Of a stretch of 64,000 nucleotides of DNA, positions 21,918-34,821 are shown one piece after another (within the stretch, counting starts at the first letter, position 1; each line of letters starts with the position of its first letter). The notes beneath the pieces were generated by a model. It was not told the origin of the DNA. It worked only from the letters and a program-made list of their open reading frames with translations, and made no database searches. Position numbers and translations under genes: made by a program. The stretch comes from Allodiplogaster sudhausi. Taxonomy: Eukaryota > Nematoda > Chromadorea > Rhabditida > Diplogasteridae. The stretch is from the NCBI GenBank assembly GCA_945643635.1, contig CALZFC010000080.1, forward strand, positions 1,081,001 to 1,145,000, in the 5' to 3' direction.

Positions 21918-22460
21918 TTGGCAGCATTTACCAGAAATCATCCACGAACAATCAAATCAGAGAGCAACCCCCCGATTTCAAAACGCATAAAAAGAGAAGC
22001 AGAAGTTGAGAAGGAAAAAGTAAGCTGGGTTAACACCGCTCCCCTGCCCGAATCAGAATTGCATTTCTCACCACTCGACACTCTCACACTAAATTTTAGG
22101 CAAATTAAGGCCTCACAACTCCGCACTCCTTTTCAAACTGCAAGATATTCCTATAAAGCTTTATTTAGCACTGAAATTTCTGAAATAAACTACAGAGTAG
22201 TCTCAAAAGTTTATCAACAACAACAAAGAATAATTCAACAAATCTCTCGAATTCGTTCAGTTATCAAGAATAAAGCATAACAACGTACCCATACAATGCG
22301 CGACAATAAATGCAGTAGTATCGCTGATATAAGGAAAGTGATAAGCGAATTGTACACATTCCTAGGAGAGGAAAAAAAACAGAAACTCGCAGATGCTGAA
22401 CCCGCCGGTAGCCAACAGAAAAAACTACTTCTAGATTACATTATTAACATGGAAATAGTT
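21918..22460 (+). other. Spacer with two lysine-rich ORFs, doubtful
   Basis: Between the cullin-3 start (21332) and the stop of the next minus-strand gene (22459). Two plus-strand frames, 21918-22280 (120 aa, basic, ending in a Gln/Ile/Lys-rich helix) and 22296 to about 22450, follow each other closely. They read more like protein than random AT-rich DNA, yet I recognise no family and see no splice logic joining them. They could be a remnant of a mobile-element ORF or chance. 21333-21917 shows nothing. Confidence 0.2.
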
Positions 22461-23022
22461 ACAGATCGACAAAAGAGAGTTGTTCGAATGCGGCGAAGAG
22501 TCGGCTCCTCGTCATCTCGGCAGCCTTGGTTGGAAGGGCAAGAGAGTGGAAGCGGGGCCACCACTCTGCACGCTCTCTCCACAATTCCTTTATCACTGCA
22601 GCATCGCTCTGCAACTTCTCTTTCCACAAGCTTCCTCTAATAGAACACGGTTTAGCTGTTCAAGCAGAACACTATATTAGTTTAATTAAAACATGTAAAC
22701 TTCGGATTCTTTTTAATTTGTTTTTGATTGGTGATAAAAGCAGAAAGTGCGAACCCCGAAGCTGGCAATGTCAAGCAGTTCCCATGCTTCTGCGCAAGTC
22801 TTGTTTGGAGAGTAGTCGAGGAAGGCAAAGAGAACTCTGGCCACTTGGCCGTATACCTGCAATTCAAGCTTCCCTACAATATCTCAATAGCCTTTTTTAA
22901 TGCTCATTAACTTTCCCATTATTTTGCTAGCAGCAGCTATGACTTAACTTTTTCCTCTTTTTTAAAGTATTCATCCGATAATCCTCTCTTCTCTCTCTCT
23001 CGCTCTTTCTCCAATTCTCCCG

Positions 23023-23059
<37 letters not shown>

Positions 23060-24307
23060 ACTCCCTTAACCTCTTGTTCTGGTCCGAACTGGAGTGGTCG
23101 CTGTACCCTTGGTCTGGCCCACTCGACCCAAATTCCATCTGCTTCGTGTACTCGTGCTGCGACCCTTTCCGAATCGTCCGTCTCGGCAGGCAGCTTCACT
23201 GCCTGAGAGAATAACTTCCTCCCACAATTGTAATGGTCCGATACAATTCATTAGGAGAATATTTAAATCTATGTCCTAGCTCACAAGCAATATTTCACTA
23301 TTCTCATCCTCGTTACTCTTTCCAATTACATGGTCAGATTTCTCCCATATTTCCTCTCTCTCGCGCTCTCTCCCATCTTTCCTCTCTCTCTCTCTCCTCT
23401 GTCTCTCTCTAACCTCTTCTCTGAGTATGGTGATGTCCTCAGGTGTCTCTCCCTCCATCTGCAGGTACTCCGTCAGTGCCCGTGTACATCGTGGATGCCT
23501 CGCAGCAAAGGAGAGAGCCAATTCAGTTCTAAAGGCACTTATATTTTGTTTCCCTTCTAGTCAAAAAAGTACTTTCTAAAAATAGATGCGTGTCAAATCC
23601 ATAATCACGATTACAAATCAAAATAGTTATAGACAAAAAAATATTTCTTAAAGACATTGCTTCCTCACATATGTGCTTGATGAATTTTAAGTAAAATAAT
23701 AATTATAATTATAATTCAAGAATACGTACGCAGCATCCTCTTCATCAGCAACCGTGGAAAAGACACGAAGAGCGGCCAGAACAAAGACAAGGCCAACTTC
23801 GCCGAGGTCCTGCATGGAGTTCTGTTAGAACCAAGCGAAAAAATTACACAATTAAAAATCGCTCATGGTGAAGACTAGAGTTAGCAAATGTAAGAGGACG
23901 AATACAATGCAGAGGGACTACCGAAACTGGAACTAGTTTTTAAATGGTTTTATAATTCCGCAAGCTTGTAATGTGGGAGGCTATGGCTGAGAATGAGGTG
24001 TCCTTCAAGAACAAACTATTTGACTAGTTCATTTTAGTGAGATCTACTTGGTGAGGATGGGGTTGGGTTTAAAGCTGAATCGCTCCATTCAACGTGTGGT
24101 AGGAGTGAGGGGTTAGTACGGGGGGGGGGGGGGGGGGGGGGTATAGGCCTAACCTTTCCGGCTTCGCCAAGAGAATCTCCGAGACCGCGCGCCTCTTCAG
24201 GAGTTAAGCTGCGCATCCGACAATCCGTGAGGCTCTTACGCCACGTCTCGAACTGCACTAGCACTTTGTAGGCTCGGTATGGGAAGCGGTACTGAAAGAG
24301 AGATAGA

Positions 24308-24345
<38 letters not shown>

Positions 24346-24533
24346 AAGATAGAGAAAGAGGGGCGAAAGCAAGAAAGAAAGATCGATAAGGAGAGTGAGA
24401 AAGATAGGACACATTGCCCAAACCTCCGAGTCTGTATTCTTGGTGTAAAGCCTGCACCGTTCGAGATTCACAATGGCTGTGGAGCAAGGGAGATCGTCGA
24501 GGTAGAAGAGGAAGATTAGAGCGTCGGCCACTG

Positions 24534-24582
<49 letters not shown>

Positions 24583-27138
24583 TAACAGATATCAAAATAA
24601 GTGACAAAATAAAAATGGATCTAATACAAAGAACTGACTGAAGCTGGCGATAGCAAGCTTTGCCTCATATCCGAATCCCTTCACGAATGCCTCGAGAATG
24701 TTGATCAGGCGCGCGCTGTGGGACCCTTCGTGCTCCGTCTCAATTATGCTTACTGTACATTCCAAATACTTTGAATCGATGGTAAAGAAAGAAAGAACTT
24801 TCACTTTTGGAGAACGATTCTAACCTTGAGGTACATGAGACGAAGCATTGCAGCATGGAAGATTGTGTTGAGAATGGGATAGTAAGCAAGTGAAACATAT
24901 CGTGAGATCAATCTGCGAAGATATAAGACATCAGTGCAAATCGATTCAGTAGTTCCAATCAGCACCCAAAACGGTATATGCACCACCCTCTCACAACACT
25001 CGCTCCAATTCGTGTTTTGATGATATGTACAGAAAAAGAGTCTTCTTGAACAAATAGGATAAGGAGACCTACACGTTGATTTTCTTAGCAACACTGAAAG
25101 GCCCGAAGGTAGTGTGTGACATGCGTTCCCCCGTTAGGGTGCGGAGAATCAAATTCTCACCTGCAAAGAAAAGAAGAACTATTCTTCTTGCAAAGAAAGA
25201 ATTAATCAATTTTCATTTATTAAATAAGACTATTTCGTCATTTCGAGTAACCCACCGAAAAAAAACCACACCAACTCATCTTTGCTAAAAACTTTAACAG
25301 CCTTGAGCAACAATGAAATTATCATTTATAGCAACAACAAAAAAAATACAGATGAACTATTTGCACTTTGAAGTAGTATCTGTTTCAAGAACAGCCACCG
25401 TATATATACTGTGTCTGATAAGGGGTATATAACTGAGCCTATTCCACCTGCTACGATATCCAATCTACCGTACCCAGAATCTGGCCGAGTGTTCTCCATC
25501 GTCGCTCGTAAATGGAATCAGCGATGCTCACTAGGAACCGGGGATCAAAGCGACGATGGCTGAGGATCGAAACTGGGATGATCTCGCCTCCTGCAGTATT
25601 ATTACCATACCATATCCTACGAGATTATAAGAGATAATAAAAGTCTATTTCTTTCTTATTCCAAATAAGCTAACCTCCTTTAGTCATTCGAGCATTGAGC
25701 CAGAGCTCCCAAAACCTCTTTTCTTGTTCGACAAGATCCTTTATACTGAAAAGAAGCGAATCTTTTCGAGGTGTTCAAGTTGAGTGCAATTCCGGAAGCA
25801 CATTTTCCATAATATCGTGGAAGAGCAAGACGCTTTTGTTCCATTAACTATTAGGTATTTAATTAATATTTTTCAAAATGAATTTGTTTTAAACTTAGGC
25901 TATTTCATGATTAGTTTATCCTACTTGACTGAACTAACATGGAGAGAACACTCGCACCACGACTGGAATGGTCGACAGCCAAGGAGTAAGCCAAGTAGGA
26001 CTTGTACACGCTTGGGGAGAGCACTTCGTACATCACTAGGCTATCTTCAAAATGTCTTCATTTACTAATGCAAAGGTATACATATAAGTACAGACAAAGC
26101 GCATCAATCCAACCGTAAGAATATGCAATTAAAATAATTTATGGTTAAGTTAAAAATTGCTAACGGAAAAAAACCAGCACTTTAGGCATTTATATTTGAT
26201 ATTATCAACAACAAATAATTGTTTCATAACTGACACGAGTCATTCTTAAACCTTCCAGAGTGTAGGCGTAATTTAACGCCGTGAAGAATTAGTGAGAGGA
26301 ATACGTTCCCCAAAAGGTCCTACAAATTAATGGAGATAAAAAAGAGAGAAAATCCAAAAAAAATGTGCTTCTATTTAAATTAAATTTTCTGTGGATAATA
26401 ATAATTTGGGTTTTTTTTCTGTTTTTCATTTTTCTGTAAAATAATAAACTTTGATTGGGCGAAAATAAATATATACGATTCAAATCGCAGAAAAATAACG
26501 ATAACAAACATGATAAAAGCTGAAGTTATTGCGCATTTTGATAGTGTTCAGCATGCTCTGCAGTAGTCTCACGCATTTACGATCTTAAACGAAAAGAGCA
26601 CTCACAATTAGTAGAGCATATTCATCTACTGAATCCAACTCAGATGTACTATACACTTATAATTATGTTAACTACCAATCCTTCGAGGCGGCGCGGACTG
26701 AAGTTGGAGGAATGAGAACTCGGTTTGTCTCGATTTCCGGCAGCTGCGCTCCTCACCCCGCGCTCTCAGAAACTCAGAGATGTGGCAGACTGGCCAATAA
26801 TGCTTCTGGAAAAAGAAAAAAAGGAGGAAAGAAATGTAATTCTCAATACAGTAATTACAATAAAATTCCGTTAAGAACTCTGGGCCGGTAGAAATCGACT
26901 CCAGGAAAGGGGGAGTCTGGAAAAGAATGTGGGAGGGGGTTAATGCATCCCAATAAGAGAACCTCAAAATCTGCGGTGGGATTTAAAAGATCACGTCTAA
27001 TCGTCAGGAAAGCATCTCAAAAGTTCGAAAACACTAAGAGCGTGTAATGAATCCCGAGGAAATGGTGTACTTATTATAAGAAGGTGTTAGGAAGATGAAA
27101 AGGGGACAAACCTTATCGTCGTCGTCTTCTTCGTCCAT
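22459..27138 (-). CDS. Unrecognised, probably helical protein (about 15 exons)
   Basis: Minus-strand exons join in one frame: 27112-27138 (MDEEDDDDK), 26676-26805, 25939-26044, 25675-25745, 25474-25590, 25073-25160, ~24826-24913, ~24640-24756, ~24429-24531, ~24150-24293, ~23735-23822, ~23420-23530, ~23065-23222, ~22745-22855 and 22459-~22625 (stop TAA after FVDL). The product is about 540 residues, acidic at the start and then mostly amphipathic helices. Distinctive stretches: DLVEQEKRFWELWLNARM, HRRFDPRFLVSIADSIYERR, LTGERMSHTTFGPFSVAKK, LISRYVSLAYYPILNTIF, VADALIFLFYLDDLP, LWRERAEWWPRF. Conservation-like composition and clean splicing argue for a real gene. I compared it by memory with VPS35, VPS35L and strumpellin and saw no match. 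Codon use resembles cullin-3. Confidence 0.7.
22990..23060. repeat. CT microsatellite
   Basis: (CT)n with few interruptions inside an intron of the unrecognised minus-strand gene; GA on its coding strand. Confidence 0.85.
24120..24141. repeat. Run of 22 G
   Basis: An uninterrupted homopolymer on the plus strand. In the minus-strand gene it is a C run about ten bases after a GT donor, at the start of an intron. Capable of G-quadruplex formation on the plus strand. Confidence 0.95.
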
Positions 27139-27713
27139 GTGTAAAAGACACTACGTACACAGTCAGAAATCGTCCTCGCTAGTTTGAAATGTGAGAGAGA
27201 GCACAGCGTGGAACCATTCTTTACTTTGACAGAGGAGAAGGGAGACTAGTAAACAGCGAGGAAACATTACACGAGATCAAGCAATCTTGCAAAATATAAG
27301 AGAAATAAGTAAAAGTTTAGAGCGAGAACTAATTTCTCGAGCGATCCCTCGCTCTGGTTAGTTACCTTTATGATTCACATTCAAATGAAGTTTGGGCCTT
27401 AAATTATAAATTTCGTCCGCGTCAGTGAAATGCCTCGGCGTAACTATTGCTTTCCAAGGCGCACTCCGTTCTCGCTCGACAAGGTTGTCCACGACTTGGA
27501 ATCGATGTGCGGTCTTTGCCTGGGGGAGGTGATGTCATCAATGATATCTCTCGGATTGTCCTTCTTTGGCTTATCCGCGCAAATCTTTTGTCGCTCTCAA
27601 TTCGTGTTCCTTCTCATGGCGCCTTCCTGTCTACTTACCGTCCTCGCCTCACTTCCATCGACCACCTCTCTTGCTCCTTCTCTATCTCTCTCTTTTTATC
27701 TCTCTCTCTCTCT

Positions 27714-27754
<41 letters not shown>

Positions 27755-27928
27755 AACCTAGCTCTCCTTTCCGGCCTCAAGGCGCCTTTCGGTGACCCGC
27801 TCCTAAGTCATCGAAGTAGACTCTCGCCAGAATACCACCCGCCTCTCTCTGTCTCTTCTCCTTTTGTTTCTCCCTTCCCAGCTCAGCCCCTCCGACGCCT
27901 TGTTCCTGGCTGGGGTCGCATGAGCGTG
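27139..27928. other. Upstream region of the unrecognised gene
   Basis: Unique sequence to 27420, then a more GC-rich part with long plus-strand frames from 27430, interrupted by a (CT)n tract at 27680-27752. I could not build a gene: the frames run into Ser-Leu repeats and show no recognisable domain. Probably the promoter side of the minus-strand gene. Confidence 0.35.
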
Positions 27929-27936
27929 TTACTCAC

Positions 27937-28516
27937 GGTGCTATCCTAGTTGGGAGGGGCATAATATATTGCACTAGGCACGAATGCACCAATCACACCT
28001 TGAGCACCACTATTGCACCCAAATTGGTTCTCCGAGTCCGTCTCCGAGTCCGTTTCCGAGTCCATCTCCGAGTTCGTCTCCGAATCCGTCTCCGAGTTCG
28101 CCTCCGAGTCCGTCTCCATGTGTGTGCTCGAGTCTGTATCTGTATCTGTGACTGTGACCGTGACTTATTACTCCTCCGTATCTCATGGTCGTTAAGTATC
28201 AAAGAGGATGTAGAGTGTTAATAAGTAGGAGAGAATCATAAATTTGTTAAAAACTAATCACAGATTCGTGTTCCGCGCGTAAAACAACTCTAGAAAGATG
28301 TCTCATTGTGCATTTTTCGAAAAAAAATGTATTAAAATTAATTAAAATTTAAATAGTGAAAATTAATAAATAAAATAGAAAATACGATTAAAATAAGTAA
28401 GAGAAGTAAGAAATAAGTAAGAGAACCAATTTGGGTGCAATAGTGGTGCTCAAGGTGTAATTGGTGCATTCGTGCCTAGTGCAATATATTATGCCCCTCC
28501 CAACTAGGATAGCACC
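27937..28516. mobile_element. MITE with 95-bp inverted repeats and an internal 12-bp minisatellite
   Basis: Element of 580 bp. Ends read GGTGCTATCCTAGTTGGGAG on the left and the exact inverse on the right; similarity continues about 95 bp inward. An exact 8-bp duplication TTACTCAC flanks it (27929-27936 and 28517-28524). Inside, 28027-28130 is a tandem array of a 12-bp unit, CCGAGTCCGTCT with variants; the rest is AT-rich. The superfamily is uncertain (the 8-bp duplication suggests hAT-like). Arg-rich ORFs are minisatellite translations. Confidence 0.88.
28027..28130. repeat. 12-bp minisatellite
   Basis: About eight copies of CCGAGTCCGTCT and close variants, then degenerate CTGTATCTGTGACTG units. 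Only inside the MITE. Confidence 0.8.
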
Positions 28517-28679
28517 TTACTCACATCACCTGAGTAGTCATTTCCATTCGCTTTTTGTATGCTCGTGATTGATGGAACGCTTATGAAAATGCACCATACG
28601 GAGATTTGCGCGCTAGACTGTTACAATAATCAATGATTACACAGAATATATTTTATGACCCATCACGTCTTCCTGTTCT

Positions 28680-28722
28680 CTCTCGCTCTCTCTCTTTCTC
28701 TCTCTCCGCTTCTCGTTCTCTC

Positions 28723-28768
<46 letters not shown>

Positions 28769-28772
28769 CTCT
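28680..28772. repeat. CT then TA microsatellite
   Basis: (CT)n interrupted by TTTCT, running into (TA)n at 28752-28770, directly against the left end of the next palindrome. Confidence 0.85.
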
Positions 28773-28774
28773 CT

Positions 28775-29589
28775 CCAGGGAATGGTCAGAAACCCTGCAC
28801 TCGAAAAAATACAATTTATAGCTCAAATGAAAGCCCTTGAAATTTGGTGTGACGGAGTATAAAAATTAGCTGCTGCCATGCATAACACAATTTTTTTATA
28901 GCATTTTCAAAATTGGATTTTTTGAACATAAATTTGCACCGTCAGAGAGTAGTCTACATAGAAATCGTGCACGAAGACCAAAATGTGGTCTTAGTGGATA
29001 AGGCGTCTGACTGGAATTTTTTTGTCGTGAGTTCGACTTCTCTTCGACTCATTGTTTTTGCAATTTTTTTTAATGTTTTCTTTTTTTATTCTATCTTTAT
29101 TTCACAAAATGAAATACAATCTACAAACAGCATCATTATTAGCACATGTGAACAATGGTGTCACAGAAATGGTTAAAACATTGGAGATGGAGAAGATGGA
29201 TAAACGACACAGGAGTGTGAGGAAACATTGAACGTGGGAGATCAAGGAACGTCTCCCTGATGATCAAGCTCCATTTCTGTGCAACCAAAAATAAGCAACA
29301 ACGATGAGTCGAAGAGAAGTCGAACTCACGACAAAAAAAAATTCCAGTCAGACGCCTTATCCACTGCGCCGTAAAACCACATTTTTGTTATTCTTGCGAT
29401 TTCTATGTAGACTACTCCCTGATGGTGCAAATTTATATTCAAAAAATCCAATTTTGAAAATGCTATAAAAAATTGTGTTATGCATGGCAGCAGCAAATTT
29501 TTATACTCCGTCACACCAAATTTCAAGGGCTTTCATTTGAGCTATAAATTGTATTTTTTTCGAGTGTAGGGTTTCTGACCATTCCCTGG
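28775..29589. repeat. 815-bp palindrome with convergent tRNA-like units
   Basis: Outer ends read CCAGGGAATGGTCAGAAACC and its exact inverse. Arms of about 300 bp surround a unique T-rich centre (29055-29290). Each arm ends inward with a tRNA-like unit: left 28985-29045 on the plus strand, right 29300-29385 on the minus strand. Each contains GTGGATAAGGCGTCTGACT (A box and anticodon-arm-like) and GTGAGTTCGACTTC (B box), so both face the centre. No target duplication found. Same architecture as the 19.9-kb palindrome but a different sequence. Confidence 0.85.
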
Positions 29590-30202
29590 TCAGCTATTTC
29601 GCAAGTGCAAATGTCTCTTCTAACTCTTTCTTCCTCTTCTGCCCACATGATTCTTTCCACATCACCATTGCCCTTCTCTGATTGCTGTTAGTTCTCGCTT
29701 CTTCAAAATCTCCACGAATCACTTATATCGTTTTCTCCCAGCTTTTTCTGCCGATTTCCACTGTAATTTCCCGCATCGTGAATCACTCATTGGTAGAGAG
29801 AGAGAGAAGGAAGGAGAGACCGAGAGAGGTAGAGAGAATTTAAGAGCTCTTCTATCATCTCGCTAAGCTGCTGTTTTCATTGAACACAGCTATGGCTTGC
29901 TCAGGAGATGTCTCTCTCTTTCTCCCTCTCTCTCACTGTCTCCATTTTGCTTTCCCCTATCTTCTCAGCGTTCTCCTTGTTTTAGCCCCCTTCTGCACCC
30001 TTCTCCCCTTTGTCTTTTGCAGCTTCTGCTGTTACCATCCACTCAATAAGCAGCTTTCTAGCGAGTTCCAGTTTCCCGTCGTTTCCGTTTTCATTCTCTA
30101 CCTCCGCCTCTCTCTCTCTTTCTCTCGTCCTAATCTTTTTCTCTCACTCTCTTCCTACTCTATGCCTCTCCTCCATTCTTTCTCTTCCATGATGTATACT
30201 AG

Positions 30203-32385
<2,183 letters not shown>

Positions 32386-34700
32386 GAAGGTCTTGCCGCG
32401 AAGAGGGATGGACACCGTAACCGGAGATCATATGAAGTTAGAAAGAAAGAGAGTACATGCCGCATCCATGTTGTAACACCAAAGTTATACCAAGACAAAA
32501 CCAGCTGTGTTTAGATTGTTCATTTACTTCAACATTTACTCAAGATGTTAACCAAACTCCGCGAAAAGATGTATTTAGCGTGGGGAGGATGAATTATATC
32601 TATTTGATCACTTCCATTCTTCTCTTGTTACGTTACCTTTCTTTTCCACTTTCTCCTCTCGCGCACTTTTTGCTGGCTGAATTCTTTTTCTATGCTTTGA
32701 ATATTTCATTATTTTGTTGGTATGATGATCATTTCATAGCTAATCTTGGGTTTAAGGAGGCTGAGGCCAACTTCTCTCATTTTCCCCTTCTCTCATTTCT
32801 CCGTCACTCTTTGCCAATGAATTGGTGCAGTTTCGTTTATCGATCTGGCACCATCGAACTATTTGATTGAAAAAGTCATAAACTCAGCCATTACATGAGC
32901 TCTTTATTCCACTTAACCAAATGAAGTATAGCGCATATATAATTTCCTATCATACTTATTCCATCATTGTCTTCGCTTAAATTTCTTGTACTATTATTTT
33001 CAATAACTTCTTTTCTACTAGATTAAAAAATATTAATTAACTGTATTAGCGAATGCTATTCATTGCTACAGATATCAGATACACTAGCCATCCTGACTAT
33101 TTCTGGTCCTGGACGAATTTCGTATTTAGCAAGGAATAGGAATCAATAATGGTCATCCGTGGATTTTGCGCAACATTATTGTTCATTATTCTCAGAGTAG
33201 ACTCACTTTTGTGATACATGCAGATATCCTCTTTGCTAATTCCTGCGTTAACGACTTCGCCTCAAGACCGTCCCCAAGAGAACCGGTGTTAGAATAAGAA
33301 TGTAAGGACCGCTTGAAACACCGCATTTTCATGTTTACGCGCGACTTTCTGAGCCGAGTATTGTCTTTAAAAGTAGACAGGAGATCTTTCTTTCCATGGT
33401 TGTCTGATTTTGACATACATTTCTTAGTTTTCTAATAAGATGTAATTTATTCATATAGTTGCCTCTGACAATCAGTGAGCTTATTTTTGTTTGCTGGCAG
33501 TTGTATAACCTTGGTATGCTTGTAAAAGTACATAATAGAAACAGCCGCCTTCGGTCATCGATGTTCTCTTCATTCGTGTAGTTCCAGCAGATGACGCACG
33601 TTATGCTGAACGATATATGTAAATGAAAAGGAGTTCATAAAGAGTCAATAAAGAGCATATTCCATAAAAATCGCAAGAAAATGTAGGAAACGTACGTGAA
33701 TTAATTACAGATGTTTTAAGTCGGCTATCTCCTCAAATGATTTTCCCTTTCTCATCTACTATTCTATGGTTCTTCATCTGTCTTATCTCTCCGTGTTCAG
33801 TTCCGGTTTCCTTCTTCATCGTAGTAGGCCTTTCGCTTGGAATATTTTCGTATCAGCTTGGAATGAATTTTCGGATCTACGCATTGTTGCTGTCAGTCCT
33901 GGCCGATGTGTTAGGGGACCTCTGGGGTTTTCTTTCTTGGGATCTCTTTCAAGAGGATTGCGAGAGAGGAGAGGGATTAATTGTTAAGAGAGAGAGTAAG
34001 AAGTGAGGACGAGTGAGTGAGAAGGAAGAAAGAACGACTAAGAGAGAAGGAGAGAGAGAGAGAGAGAGAGAGAAATCGGAAGCCACCGTCCCGGCCATCG
34101 CGTCGGATGAGTGATGCGGCCCTCGGGGGCAGAGAGATGAAGCGGCTTCCTCCTTTCTGCATTGCCTATGATGAGAAAGAATACATTTTGGGCGACTTGG
34201 CATTTTCACGCCCTCTCTCTCTGTCTCTGTCTCCTCTCTGTCTCTGTCTCTCTATCTCTCTCTCTTTCTCTCTCTCTCTGTCTCTGTCTCTCTCTCTCTC
34301 TCTCTTTCTCTCCCTCTCTTGCTCTCATTCTTCAACCATAGCTCTCTAACTCTCTGTTCCTCTTTCATGTGATGTGAACAGGAAGAATCCCTCAAACCGC
34401 TGAACTCTGCTGCGAAACAGGCTTCTCTTTTCTGGCAAGCCAGTGATGAGAAGTACTTTCTAAAAGTCTTCCCTTCTTCACTTTGGTGTTCCTTTGCATT
34501 TATTTACGGAACTTCATACGGGCACTGAATATCGAAATAATACTGTATTCAATTAAGATTTTCCTCTTCTCTCACCTTCTCACTATCCCTGTTGATCTAT
34601 TTTTTCTCTATTTCTCACTCTATATTTCTTTATCTCTTAATTTCTTTCTCTTTCCAGTCTTTCTCTTTCTCTGTCTGTCTCTCTCTCTCTCTCTCTCCCT
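32386..34700. other. 3' side of rab-14 and intergenic DNA
   Basis: Unique AT-rich sequence to about 33950 with no gene I can support; AATAAA at 33647 may end the rab-14 transcript. From 34010 to 34330 lie GA and CT tracts with a GC-rich island (34078-34135) between them. From 34600 a CT tract leads to the 3' end of the retrotransposon. Confidence 0.4.
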
Positions 34701-34821
34701 ACTTGATTTGATTGATTTACGTGCTGCTGCCACGTGTTAATGAATGAAGGTATGTGTATGAGTGATAAAGCAATGCATGATATGGTATACATGAGAAGAT
34801 ACAGTACAGTATATATGAGCA

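Noticed and set aside
27430..27950. Plus-strand coding exon in the GC-rich block
   Set aside because: Two frames are open but both run through a CT tract and neither shows a domain or usable splice sites.
28000..28221. Arg-rich protein on either strand
   Set aside because: Translation of the 12-bp minisatellite inside the MITE.
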